A stretch of DNA of 64,000 nucleotides from an uncultured Bacilli bacterium (GCA_934129945.1 CAKOXC010000004.1:1-64000), one strand, 5' to 3'. Positions 33,659-41,785 are shown, counted from the stretch's first letter. Notes: generated from the letters alone by a model not told the origin. A program made the numbers and translations.

Positions 33659-35836
33659 ATGAAATTTAGAGTTACTAAAAAAGATTTAACAATATTTATA
33701 GCATTTTGTATTTTATTGTTATATTTATGTGCAATTGCTATATTAAATTTTGAATCATTTGCAAACTCAGGATCTTTTTATGGGTTGTTACCATTTAAAG
33801 CATTTACATTACATTATTTGCCATTAACCTTAGGTATGTTCTTTATATCTTTAATTGTAATTTTTTCTAGTGTTTCTTCTTATATATTTAATAAAGAAAA
33901 AGGCAAAGGTATAGGAGTTAAAATAGGCGAAAAAGAAAATAAGGGATATTCAAGATGGGCTAAAGAAAAAGAAATAGCTGAAGATAAAGGCGTTGAATGT
34001 GTTGATCCAGCCGCTGATACAATTCCAGCCGCTGGAGTACCACTTTTTTATAAAAAAGATAAAGTATACGTAGATAACAGTCAGTATCATAACTTAATAC
34101 TTGGAACTACAGGAAGCGGTAAATCAGAATCTATTGTTAAACCAATGGTAAAATTGTTAGCTAAAAATGGTCAAAGTATGATTATTGCTGACCCTAAAGG
34201 TGAACTTTATTCTGATACATCTGAAGAATTAAAAAAACGTGGGTACAACATTATTGTTTTAAATTTTAGGGATCCTCAAAAAGGAAATTCTTGGAATCCA
34301 TTAACATTACCTTATAGATTTTATAAAGCAGGAAATATTGATAAAGCTACTGAACTTTTAGACGATGTTGCCCTAAATATTTTACAAGATCCTAATAATA
34401 AAAATGATCCATTTTGGGAGAAAAGTGCAGCAGACTATTTTTCTGGACTTGCTATGGGATTATTTCAAGATGCTAAAGAAGAAGAAGTTAATTTAAATTC
34501 AATTAATTTAATGAGTACTGTAGGTGAAGAAAGATTTGGAGCAAGTCATTATATTAATGAATATTTTAAAATGAAAGGTGAATCTTCTTCAGCTTATATA
34601 TTAGCTTCTGGAACTATTAATTCTCCAAGTGATACTAAGGGTGGAATTTTATCAACTTTCCGCCAAAAAATAAGAACATTTTCATCACGTGAATTTTTAT
34701 CAGAAATGCTATCTTACAGTAATTTTGATATGTCAAAAATAGGGCAAGAAAAAACAGCTGTTTATATGATAATTCATGATGAAAAAACTACTTATCATAG
34801 TTTACTTACTATATTTATTAAACAATGTTATGAAACTTTAGTAGATGTTGCTAATGAAAATGGTGGTAAATTACCTATTAGAACAAACTTTATTCTTGAT
34901 GAATTTGCTAATATGCCACCACTTAAAGATGTTGGATCTATGGTATCTGCTGCTCGTAGTAGAGATATAAGATTAACATTTATTATTCAAAACTTTGCTC
35001 AACTTGCTGATGTTTATGGAAAAGAAGTTGCAGAAGTTATAAAAGGAAATTGTAATAATTTAATATATTTATTATCTACAGAAATGGCAGCCTTAGAAGA
35101 AATTTCTAAAATTTGTGGTGAAGTAAAATCTAAAGAAAAGGATAAAACAGCATCAACTCCATTAATTACTGTAACTGATTTACAAAAATTCAAAATGGGC
35201 GAAGCACTTCTTTTAAGAAGTAGAAAATATCCATTTAGAACAAAATTAAAAGCTGATTTTGAAATAAATTGGGGAATGGAGAAAAAAGAAGGAGTTTTAC
35301 CAGAACGTGAAAAACGTGAGGTAGAATTATTTGATTTAAAAAAATTCGTTTCAGAAGAAAAAAGAAAAAGAATGATGGAAAATAATAATGGTGATATGTC
35401 ATTAAATCAAATGAATAATCCATTTGGAGGTATGATGGGAGCTAATCCATTTAGTGGATTAAATCAGACTCCAAGTCCGATGCCAAACCCTTTTAAACAA
35501 AATCCAATGGCTGATATTGATATTGATAAAGTAATGGCAGATATTGATAAAAAGTTAAAAGAACTTGAAGAAGAAGACGAAAAAGAAAAAAAACAACAAG
35601 CAAAAGTTCAAGAAAATAAAGGTGATAATGTTAATCTTGATAAAGAAATAAAAAAAGAAACACCTGTATTTGAAATTCCTAAGAGTGATGAAAAAGATAA
35701 TTCTAAAGTTTCAGATATTTCAAATAATGTTCAAAAGACTGATAAGCCAAAAATAAATGTTGATGTTGATAGTGTTATTGTTAATGATAATATTATTACT
35801 GATGATGAATTTTTTGATGATTTCTTTCAAGATTAA
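33659..35836 (+). CDS. virD4: VirD4/TraG-type coupling ATPase
   Basis: A 725-residue protein, the substrate receptor ATPase of T4SS. Two N-terminal membrane spans (about residues 8-30 and 48-75) precede the ATPase domain. Walker A is GTTGSGKS at 149-156, and Walker B is NFILDEFAN with Asp414-Glu415. The motifs IADPKGEL and FIIQNFAQL typical of TraG proteins are present. After residue 560 the protein extends into a Met/Asn/Pro-rich linker and a strongly acidic, partly coiled-coil tail to 725, which could bind substrates. A GGAGGAG site precedes ATG 33659. It is the last gene of the locus, followed by two terminators. Confidence 0.95.
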   Translation: MKFRVTKKDLTIFIAFCILLLYLCAIAILNFESFANSGSFYGLLPFKAFTLHYLPLTLGMFFISLIVIFSSVSSYIFNKEKGKGIGVKIGEKENKGYSRWAKEKEIAEDKGVECVDPAADTIPAAGVPLFYKKDKVYVDNSQYHNLILGTTGSGKSESIVKPMVKLLAKNGQSMIIADPKGELYSDTSEELKKRGYNIIVLNFRDPQKGNSWNPLTLPYRFYKAGNIDKATELLDDVALNILQDPNNKNDPFWEKSAADYFSGLAMGLFQDAKEEEVNLNSINLMSTVGEERFGASHYINEYFKMKGESSSAYILASGTINSPSDTKGGILSTFRQKIRTFSSREFLSEMLSYSNFDMSKIGQEKTAVYMIIHDEKTTYHSLLTIFIKQCYETLVDVANENGGKLPIRTNFILDEFANMPPLKDVGSMVSAARSRDIRLTFIIQNFAQLADVYGKEVAEVIKGNCNNLIYLLSTEMAALEEISKICGEVKSKEKDKTASTPLITVTDLQKFKMGEALLLRSRKYPFRTKLKADFEINWGMEKKEGVLPEREKREVELFDLKKFVSEEKRKRMMENNNGDMSLNQMNNPFGGMMGANPFSGLNQTPSPMPNPFKQNPMADIDIDKVMADIDKKLKELEEEDEKEKKQQAKVQENKGDNVNLDKEIKKETPVFEIPKSDEKDNSKVSDISNNVQKTDKPKINVDVDSVIVNDNIITDDEFFDDFFQD

Positions 35837-35872
35837 AAAAAATTAAAATTTTTTGAAATTTAATAGATTTTG

Positions 35873-35903
35873 AAAATTGGTAAAAATAACTTTACCAATT
35901 TTT
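35873..35903 (+). terminator. Terminator 1 at the end of the secretion locus
   Basis: AAAATTGGTAAA (35873-35884) and TTTACCAATTTT (35891-35902), a perfect 12-bp stem with a 6-nt loop. Confidence 0.85.
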
Positions 35904-35913
35904 GTATTTTTGT

Positions 35914-35941
35914 ATACAGATTTTAAAAATCTGTATTTTTT
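35914..35941 (+). terminator. Terminator 2 at the end of the secretion locus
   Basis: ATACAGATTTT (35914-35924) and AAAATCTGTAT (35926-35936) followed by T run. Tandem terminators mark the locus boundary. Confidence 0.8.
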
Positions 35942-36018
35942 AATGGCTTCAAATAAGCAAATTTGCAATTTGCATTATTTTAAAACACCTGTTATTATGC
36001 AAAAAAAGGGGGAAATAT

Positions 36019-36831
36019 ATGAAAAAATTTTACAGTTGTCGTTATGATAGAACATTTAAAGAAGTATTTTTAAATCCCAAGAATGAAGATTTACTAGAAT
36101 CCTTACTAGAAGATATATTAAAAGTGAAAATAGAAATAAAAAAAATACTTCCAACAGAGTTAATAGTAGGTAATAATATAATAAAATCAAAAAGAGTAGA
36201 CGCCTTAATACTTGCTACAAATAAAAAGATAGAAATAGAGATAAATGCAAGTATTAATGAATATGTGTATATAAGAAATACTGCATATATTTGTAATATA
36301 TATTCAACTAATGCCTTAGTTGGTGATACATATAATCAAAATATTGATATAATTCAAATAAATCTAACATGGGGACTAGATTATGAAGAAAGCAAAAGAG
36401 AATTTAGAATAATTGATAAAAATGGAAATGTGTATGTAAAAAATTTACTAATAATAGAAATAAATATGGAATATTATAAAAAAATTTGGTATAGTAAGGA
36501 TGAAAAAAAGATAAAAGAAAATGAACTTTTAGTAATGTTAGATTTAAATGAAGGGGAGTTAAAGAAAATGCCAAAGAGTGATAAGATATCAGAAAAATAT
36601 GTAGAGAGTGTAACAAAAGTAAATAACGATCCATTTTTCCAAGAGTATATGAGTCAAGAAGAAGATCAAAGAAAGATGCAAAACTCATTAATAAGAGAAG
36701 CAGAAGATAAAGGAAAAGAACAAGAAAAAATTAACATAGCAAAGAGTTTAATACAAAGTGGTATGAGTTTAGAAGATGTTTCTAAACACACAAAAATAGA
36801 TATTAGTAAATTAAAGAAAATGAACTTTTAG
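36019..36831 (+). CDS. Rpn-family PD-(D/E)XK nuclease
   Basis: A 270-residue protein of the Rpn/PDDEXK_2 family (formerly annotated as transposase), DNA endonucleases that can promote recombination. The start YDRTFKEVF is typical. The catalytic core is visible as RVDALI followed by KKIEIEINAS near residues 58-78, and then the family's WGLDYEE segment. The C-terminal part is helical with the repeated KMQNSLIREAE region. The last seven codons are created by the start of a 193-bp duplicated segment, which enters out of frame and brings the stop. AGGGGG precedes ATG 36019. Confidence 0.88.
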   Translation: MKKFYSCRYDRTFKEVFLNPKNEDLLESLLEDILKVKIEIKKILPTELIVGNNIIKSKRVDALILATNKKIEIEINASINEYVYIRNTAYICNIYSTNALVGDTYNQNIDIIQINLTWGLDYEESKREFRIIDKNGNVYVKNLLIIEINMEYYKKIWYSKDEKKIKENELLVMLDLNEGELKKMPKSDKISEKYVESVTKVNNDPFFQEYMSQEEDQRKMQNSLIREAEDKGKEQEKINIAKSLIQSGMSLEDVSKHTKIDISKLKKMNF

Positions 36832-37005
36832 TAATGTTAGATTTAAATGAAGGGGAGTTAAAGAAAATGCCAAAAAGTGATAAAATATCAGAAAAATATA
36901 TAGAGAGTGTAACAATAGTAAATAACGATCCATTTTTTCAAGAATATATGAGTCAAGAGGAAGATCAAAGAAAGATGCAAAATTCATTAATAAGAGAAGC
37001 AGAAG
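36514..37005 (+). repeat. Imperfect direct repeat of the rpn C-terminal segment
   Basis: Copies at 36514-36706 and 36813-37005 (193 bp each, 299 bp apart) differ by about eight substitutions counted by eye. After each copy the sequence diverges completely, so the repeats are followed by two different C-terminal tails. Because 299 is not a multiple of three, the second copy is out of frame with the first gene. Confidence 0.93.
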
Positions 37006-37166
37006 GATCAGGATATGAAAAAGGCATTAAGCTTGGTGAAGAAAAAGGAAAAATTAAAATGGTAAAAAATATGTTAAATGAAAAAATTGATATTAATACC
37101 ATTTCTAAAATAGCAAATTTATCAATTGAAAAGATAAATAAGATTAAGAAGAATTTAGTATCATAA
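36813..37166 (+). pseudogene. Second rpn C-terminal fragment (tail cassette)
   Basis: An open stretch from ATG 36834 encodes 110 residues that copy the middle-to-end region of the upstream Rpn protein (LDLNEGELKKMPKSD and the KMQNSLIREAE region), then end in a different helical tail (YEKGIKLGEEKGK and ISKIANLSIEKINKIKKN). The nuclease core is absent, and no ribosome site lies before ATG 36834. It is best seen as a remnant of a second rpn gene or a silent tail that recombination between the repeats could join to the intact gene. Confidence 0.75.
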
Positions 37167-37190
37167 AAATAAAAAATGAAAATTAATATT

Positions 37191-37214
37191 AGTAAGGTTT
37201 AACTTACTTTTTTT
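37191..37214 (+). terminator. Terminator after the rpn region
   Basis: AGTAAG (37191-37196) and CTTACT (37203-37208), 6-nt loop, T-rich tail. A short stem, moderate strength. Confidence 0.6.
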
Positions 37215-37221
37215 ATAATAT

Positions 37222-37251
37222 TGAATAAAAAATAAAAATAATTCCATACTA
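37222..37251 (+). promoter_or_regulatory. Forespore (sigma-G/sigma-F) promoter of spoVA
   Basis: TGAATA (37222-37227), a 17-nt spacer and CATACTA (37245-37251), an essentially perfect match to the sigma-G/sigma-F consensus known from Bacillus. It lies 17 nt before ATG 37269 of spoVAC, whose operon is sigma-G controlled in Bacillus. Confidence 0.82.
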
Positions 37252-37268
37252 TAACTAGGTGAAAATCA

Positions 37269-37703
37269 ATGAATAAAGAGGAATATAAAAAATTAGTAAA
37301 AAAGCTTACTCCAAAAGAAGATAAGCTTAAAAATGTTATAGTTGCTTTTTTAATTGGTGGTTTAGTTGGATTTTTAGCCGAATTATTAACAGAAATATTA
37401 ATTAATTGTTATTCTTTTGAAAGAGATATTGCATCAATATGGGTGTGTATAACAGTAATATTTTTTGGCAGTATATCAACTGCCTTAAATTTTTTCGATG
37501 ATTTAGTAGCAAAAGCAAAAATGGGTTTGATATTGCCAACTACCGGATTTGCTCATTCGATTACAAGTAGTGCTTTAGATTATAAAAAAGATGGTGTTAT
37601 TTCACTTGGTAGTAATTTCTTTCGTCTTGCAGGAAGCGTAATACTATATGGAATGGTAAGTGCTTTTTTCTTAGCCTTATTAAAGGTGATAATTTATGGC
37701 TAG
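37269..37703 (+). CDS. spoVAC: Stage V sporulation protein AC
   Basis: A 144-residue membrane protein of the SpoVAC/SpoVAEb type, part of the channel that moves dipicolinic acid into the forespore and releases it on germination. It starts with the YKKLVKKLTPKEDKLKN region and then has about four membrane spans, including AFLIGGLVGFLAE near residue 26 and the PTTGFAHSITSSALDYKKDG segment characteristic of the family. It overlaps spoVAD by 8 nt. A forespore-type promoter lies just upstream. Confidence 0.93.
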   Translation: MNKEEYKKLVKKLTPKEDKLKNVIVAFLIGGLVGFLAELLTEILINCYSFERDIASIWVCITVIFFGSISTALNFFDDLVAKAKMGLILPTTGFAHSITSSALDYKKDGVISLGSNFFRLAGSVILYGMVSAFFLALLKVIIYG

Positions 37704-38670
37704 TTTAAAATATAATAACTGTTATATAAAAGATTCTTTTTCAATAGTTGGGCCAATGGAAAAAATGGGCCAAATAAAGAGTTATGATATGGCAATTAAT
37801 GATTATTATTTTGGTGAAAAAACATTTGAAAAAGCAGAAGTAAAAATGCAACGAACAGCAATTGACAATATACTTATTAAAAATAGTTTAACTCACTCAA
37901 ATATTGACGTAGTAGTAGGTGGAGATTTATTTAATCAAATTGGTATAACATCAAATGCTTTAGAAAATTATAACATTTCTTTTTTAGGAACTTATAGTGC
38001 TTGCGCAACATTTGTAGAAAATTTAATAATATCAGCTAATTTATTAAGTAATAAAACAATAAAAAAAGTATTAACAATTACATCAGCACACAATTTAACT
38101 GCAGAAAAGCAATTTAGATATCCTGTTGAATATGGAAGCCCTAAACATAAATCAAATACATTTACTGCAACTGGCTGTGTAGCATGCCTTTTAACTAATG
38201 AGGTAAATAAAGTAAAAATAGAATCAGCAACAATAGGTCAAGTAATAAATATGGGAATAAAAGATGTAAATAATATGGGAGCTGTTATGGCACCTGCTGC
38301 AGCCAGTAGTATTGTAAAACATTTACAAGAAACTAAAAGAGATGCTAATTACTACGATATAATATTAACTGGAGATTTAGGTAATGTAGGTAGTGAAATT
38401 TTAAAAGAATATATGAATATTAATTACAAAATAAAACTTAAGAATCACATGGATGCAGGAATGCAAATTTATACAGAAAGCCAAGATGTTAATGCTGGTT
38501 CATCAGGCCCTGCTTCTTTACCATTAGTATTATTTAATAAAATTTTAAAAAATAAGAAGTATAAAAAAATATTAATCGTTGGTACAGGTTCATTACATAC
38601 ACCGACACTTGTTAATCAAAAAAATACAATTGGGGCAATAGCACATATTGTAAGTTTGGAGGTTTTATAA
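37696..38670 (+). CDS. spoVAD: Stage V sporulation protein AD
   Basis: A 324-residue protein of the thiolase-like SpoVAD family, which binds dipicolinic acid at the inner face of the spore membrane. Recognisable segments are ATTCVACLL-like ATGCVACLL, GVVM-type GAVMAPAAASSI, DAGMQIY and AGSSGPASLPLV. The start is weakly supported (AAGGTGAT before ATG 37696), and the ends overlap spoVAC (8 nt) and spoVAE (1 nt), so the three genes are translationally coupled. Length is normal. Confidence 0.95.
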   Translation: MASLKYNNCYIKDSFSIVGPMEKMGQIKSYDMAINDYYFGEKTFEKAEVKMQRTAIDNILIKNSLTHSNIDVVVGGDLFNQIGITSNALENYNISFLGTYSACATFVENLIISANLLSNKTIKKVLTITSAHNLTAEKQFRYPVEYGSPKHKSNTFTATGCVACLLTNEVNKVKIESATIGQVINMGIKDVNNMGAVMAPAAASSIVKHLQETKRDANYYDIILTGDLGNVGSEILKEYMNINYKIKLKNHMDAGMQIYTESQDVNAGSSGPASLPLVLFNKILKNKKYKKILIVGTGSLHTPTLVNQKNTIGAIAHIVSLEVL

Positions 38671-39017
38671 TGTTAATAAAAGCATTTTTAATAGCAGGGT
38701 TATTTTGTATGATTGCTCAAATAATCCTTGATAATTTTAAAATAACTCCTGGTCATGTTACATCCTTATTCACAGTAATTGGAGCTATATTATCATTCTT
38801 TGGAATATATGATAATTTAATAAAATATGCTGGAAGTGGTGCTACAGTTTTAATTTCTAATTTCGGTCATATGCTTTATACTGGAGCAATTGAAGGATTC
38901 AAAAATGAAGGTTTAATAGGGCTTTTCACAGGACTTTTATCAAAATCTTCAGCAGCAATTACAAGTGCAGTAATATTTGCTTTTATATTTACAATTGTTT
39001 TTAAGCCAAAAAGTTAA
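38670..39017 (+). CDS. spoVAE: Stage V sporulation protein AE
   Basis: A 115-residue membrane protein of the SpoVAE(b) type with about three spans, the PGHVTSLFTVIGAIL segment near residue 30 and a hydrophobic C-terminus. It begins at the stop codon of spoVAD (TAATG) behind TTGGAGG. Together with SpoVAC and SpoVAD it makes the minimal set found in many spore formers that lack the other spoVA genes. Confidence 0.92.
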   Translation: MLIKAFLIAGLFCMIAQIILDNFKITPGHVTSLFTVIGAILSFFGIYDNLIKYAGSGATVLISNFGHMLYTGAIEGFKNEGLIGLFTGLLSKSSAAITSAVIFAFIFTIVFKPKS

Positions 39018-39038
39018 GATTAACTTTTTCTTTTTTTT
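39008..39038 (+). terminator. Terminator of the spoVA operon
   Basis: AAAAAGTTAA (39008-39017) and TTAACTTTTT (39020-39029) plus a T-rich run; the stem includes the stop codon of spoVAE. Confidence 0.82.
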
Positions 39039-39047
39039 ATTTTTTGA

Positions 39048-39053
39048 TATAAT
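39048..39053 (+). promoter_or_regulatory. -10 element before the gene at 39075
   Basis: TATAAT at 39048-39053, following the spoVA terminator; the -35 region is T-rich and not distinct. Confidence 0.4.
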
Positions 39054-39074
39054 AGTTCAAGAAGGATGATAAAT

Positions 39075-40031
39075 ATGGGGAAAAGAAATAAAAAAGAACA
39101 GATAGTTATTAATAATGAAGAACTACAAACAACTACTTTAGGTTATCTAGAAGATGAAAAAAGAGGTCCTTTTGGATTAATATTCTTATTTTTAATATTT
39201 ATAGTTTTTGCCTTTTTTTTACCAGAGATTACAAATTATGTTAATAAATTAATGGGGAAAAATACAACTGGAATAATTGAACCTACTATTGACCCTACTA
39301 AAAAAGATGATAAAGATAATAATGAAGAAGAGGCAAAAATGTATGATATTGCTGATTCTTTAACGTTTGACTATACAAGTATTAAATTTTCAGAATTTAA
39401 AAAATATGAAGATAATAATAAATATTATATATCTTTTAGATTAGATAATAATAGTGACAAAATGATTGATTTAAGCAAATCTAAATATTTTATTGAAACT
39501 TATAGTGAAGATAAAACATTATTAGAAAGACATATTTTTAATTATACTAAATTAAATACTAAATCTTATACTACTGAGATAATTGAATTAACTTATGATG
39601 AGTATAATAAAGCTAATAAAATAATTATTTCATATAAAACATTAGAAGATTATCCAGAAGTATCTTTAAATATTGATACTAATTCAGAATATGTATTATC
39701 TTGTAGTAATTCAAAAAATAAGTTAATTTATACATTTAATAAAGATAGTAAATTAGTAAGAATTAACGACACAGTTAATTATGCAAATGATAACAGTAGC
39801 AATTATGCAAATGCTCTAATTAATTATCGTAATCAAGTAGCTAATTTTAACAATATTGATGGTATTTCTTCAAGCTTGGTAGAAATAACTACTGGGTTTA
39901 CAGTAACTACTGATGTAAATGTTAAAACAGTTAATTTAAATAGTGTTAATAATAGCAATTACTATGGAACAGATGCTATACCAAAAGAAGTTAAATTTGA
40001 AATGGAATCAAGAGGTTATAGCTGTAATTAA
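39075..40031 (+). CDS. Membrane-anchored hypothetical protein
   Basis: A 318-residue protein. ATG 39075 (GAAGGATG upstream) is preferred over an in-frame ATG at 39066 that lies too close to the ribosome site. A charged cytosolic N-terminus (about 40 residues) precedes one membrane span (about residues 37-55) and a long outside domain rich in Asn, Asp, Lys and Ser, with the C-terminus ending in Cys-Asn. No family recognised. It is 14 nt before scpA, so may share its transcript. Confidence 0.7.
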   Translation: MGKRNKKEQIVINNEELQTTTLGYLEDEKRGPFGLIFLFLIFIVFAFFLPEITNYVNKLMGKNTTGIIEPTIDPTKKDDKDNNEEEAKMYDIADSLTFDYTSIKFSEFKKYEDNNKYYISFRLDNNSDKMIDLSKSKYFIETYSEDKTLLERHIFNYTKLNTKSYTTEIIELTYDEYNKANKIIISYKTLEDYPEVSLNIDTNSEYVLSCSNSKNKLIYTFNKDSKLVRINDTVNYANDNSSNYANALINYRNQVANFNNIDGISSSLVEITTGFTVTTDVNVKTVNLNSVNNSNYYGTDAIPKEVKFEMESRGYSCN

Positions 40032-40045
40032 GGGAAGTGAGAGTT

Positions 40046-40765
40046 TTGGATTATAAAATAACAATAAATGACTTTGAAGGCCCATTAGACCTTCTTTTGC
40101 ATTTAGTAAAAGAAATGAAAATGGATATCTATGAAATCGATACAAGTGTAATTATTGAAGAGTATTTAAAATATATTGAAAATATGCAAGATTTAAATAT
40201 TGATATAGCTAGTGAATTTTTAGTAATGGCTGCTGAATTGATTCATTTAAAAAGTAAAATGTTATTAAACATTAAAGAAGAAACAGAAGAAACTGATGAA
40301 TATTCAATAGTGTCAGAAGAAGATTTGAAAAATAAAATTATTGAATATGAAAAATTTAAAAATATGAGTGAGATTTTTAAAAGCTTAGAAGAAACACGTA
40401 ATGAAGTTTATACAAAAGTTCCAGAAAATTTAAGTAAAATTACTGACACAACAATAACTAATGATGGAAGTATTACCTTACAAGATTTAATTGATGCTTT
40501 TACTAGTTTTCAAAGTAGATTAAAATATTCTAAGCCATTAAATACTCGAATTACCAAAAAAGAGTTGAGTGTAGCAAAACGTCGTGAAAGTATTAGAAAT
40601 ATTCTTTCTAAAAAAAATAAAGTAGAATTTGAAGAATTATTTGAACAATTTGATAAGCCTTATATAGTTGTTACATTCTTAGCAATATTAGATATGAGTA
40701 AAAATGATGAAATATTATTAACGCAAGAAAATAATTTTGATAAAATAATGATTGAAAAGAGATGA
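40046..40765 (+). CDS. scpA: Segregation and condensation protein A
   Basis: A 239-residue kleisin that bridges the SMC heads in the bacterial condensin, acting with ScpB in chromosome organisation. The diagnostic FEGPLDLLLHLV motif is at the start, followed by IYEIDTSVIIEEYLKYI, and the C-terminal winged-helix with VTFLAILDM is present. TTG 40046 is favoured because GGGAAGTGAG lies at good distance; GTG 40037 would overlap the ribosome site. scpB follows after 4 nt. Confidence 0.93.
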   Translation: MDYKITINDFEGPLDLLLHLVKEMKMDIYEIDTSVIIEEYLKYIENMQDLNIDIASEFLVMAAELIHLKSKMLLNIKEETEETDEYSIVSEEDLKNKIIEYEKFKNMSEIFKSLEETRNEVYTKVPENLSKITDTTITNDGSITLQDLIDAFTSFQSRLKYSKPLNTRITKKELSVAKRRESIRNILSKKNKVEFEELFEQFDKPYIVVTFLAILDMSKNDEILLTQENNFDKIMIEKR

Positions 40766-40769
40766 TTTG

Positions 40770-41336
40770 ATGAATTTAGTTGGAGTACTTGAAGGAATTC
40801 TTTTCGTAGTAGGGGATGAAGGTATAACTTTAAAAGCAATATGTGAGCTTATGGATATTGATATGAATAAAGCAAAAGAATTATTAAAAGAATTAAAACA
40901 AAGTTATGAAAAAGATGATCGTGGAATAAGAATTAGTTATTTAGGTGATTGCTTTAAATTAACTACTAAAAAAGAACACAAAGAGTATTATCAAAAATTA
41001 GTTAATAATGGAGAAAGTAATTTACTATCACCATCTGCCTTAGAAGTTTTAGCTATAATAGCATATAATCAACCAATAACAAGAGCAGAAGTTGATGAAC
41101 TAAGAGGTGTTTCTTCAGCATTTATGATAAGAAAATTAGTAGCAAAAGGATTACTTAAAGAAGCTGGTAAATCAACACTTCCTGGAAGACCAAATCTTTA
41201 TAAAACAACCAGTGAGTTCTTAGATTATTTTGGACTTGCAACAATAAATGATTTGCCGGAAATAAACATGAGTAATGATGAAAATAATGAAACTGAATTA
41301 TTCACTTCAATATATAAAGATGATCAAGAAAATTAG
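40770..41336 (+). CDS. scpB: Segregation and condensation protein B
   Basis: A 188-residue protein with two winged-helix domains, the partner of ScpA in the SMC complex. The family signature SALEVLAIIAYNQPITRAEVDELRG is present in the middle, and LLKEAGKSTLPGRPNLYKTT follows. ATG 40770 is chosen; a TTG at 40752 inside scpA is a weaker alternative. The gene ends at a terminator. Confidence 0.93.
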   Translation: MNLVGVLEGILFVVGDEGITLKAICELMDIDMNKAKELLKELKQSYEKDDRGIRISYLGDCFKLTTKKEHKEYYQKLVNNGESNLLSPSALEVLAIIAYNQPITRAEVDELRGVSSAFMIRKLVAKGLLKEAGKSTLPGRPNLYKTTSEFLDYFGLATINDLPEINMSNDENNETELFTSIYKDDQEN

Positions 41337-41353
41337 AATATTCTAATTTTTTT
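41329..41353 (+). terminator. Terminator after scpB
   Basis: AAAATTAGAA (41329-41338) and TTCTAATTTT (41341-41350), a perfect stem followed by T run; the stop codon of scpB is within it. Confidence 0.85.
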
Positions 41354-41354
41354 A

Positions 41355-41403
41355 TTGTCAAAATTTAAAAATTGTTATATACTGTTATTAGTAATCATTA
41401 TTA
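41355..41403 (+). promoter_or_regulatory. Promoter and Per-box-like operator of the PerR-rubrerythrin unit
   Basis: TTGTCA (41355-41360), 17 nt and TATACT (41378-41383) make a good sigma-A promoter. Immediately downstream, 41389-41403 reads TAGTAAT-C-ATTATTA, matching 11 of 14 arm positions of the 7-1-7 Per box of Bacillus. A repressor bound there would block transcription, suggesting autoregulation by the encoded Fur/PerR protein. Confidence 0.65.
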
Positions 41404-41419
41404 TTAAGGAAGAAAGATT

Positions 41420-41785
41420 ATGAGAAATACAAAACAAAAAAAATTAGTTTATGATATTATCTATTCAACCTATGATCACTTAGATGCTAAAAGTATTTAT
41501 AACAAAGCTAAGTTAGAAATGCCTAGTATAAGTTTAGCAACTGTTTATAGAATACTTAATGAACTATGTAATCTAGGTAAAGTACTTAGAATAACTACTG
41601 ATAATGAAGATCACTTTGATAGAATAGATACCAAGCATGCTCATTTTATATGTAGTAAATGTAATAAAATAATAGATATTTTTGATTATACATTAAAATA
41701 TAAAATGAATGATAATGTTGTATATAATTATGATTTAGTATTTCATGGTATATGTAATGATTGTAAAAGAAATGAGGTAAAATAA
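41420..41785 (+). CDS. PerR/Fur-family transcriptional regulator
   Basis: A 121-residue metalloregulator. The N-terminal winged helix is complete (ISLATVYRILNEL). Two CxxC pairs (CSKC and CNDC) form the structural zinc site. The regulatory-metal segment DHFDRIDTKHAHFIC resembles PerR, which senses peroxide through metal-catalysed His oxidation. It overlaps the rubrerythrin gene by 1 nt (TAATGG), and a Per-box-like site lies at its start of transcription, so a peroxide-sensing role is well supported but not certain against Fur or Zur. Confidence 0.88.
   Translation: MRNTKQKKLVYDIIYSTYDHLDAKSIYNKAKLEMPSISLATVYRILNELCNLGKVLRITTDNEDHFDRIDTKHAHFICSKCNKIIDIFDYTLKYKMNDNVVYNYDLVFHGICNDCKRNEVK

Larger units (their letters stand above)
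7330..35836 (+). other. Composite Tad pilus / type IV secretion locus
   Basis: A co-oriented block of 26 genes. Left part: two secreted proteins, TadE-like protein, CpaB, TadA, TadB, TadC. Middle: GT-C glycosyltransferase-like protein, two Flp-like and two longer pseudopilin-like proteins, TadZ-like protein. Right part: four VirB2-like proteins with one surface protein, VirB6-like, PrgI/VirB3-like, VirB4 in two genes, an acidic coiled-coil protein, a small DUF1292-like protein, a triple peptidoglycan hydrolase, a VirB8-like candidate and VirD4. No relaxase, integrase, prepilin peptidase or replication gene was found. Boundaries are the divergent promoter at 7271 and two terminators at 35873-35941. 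Confidence 0.75.

Noticed and set aside
7330..35836. Integrative conjugative element or prophage
   Set aside because: No relaxase, integrase, excisionase, phage structural gene, flanking tRNA or attachment repeat could be found, and base composition does not visibly differ from the neighbours.
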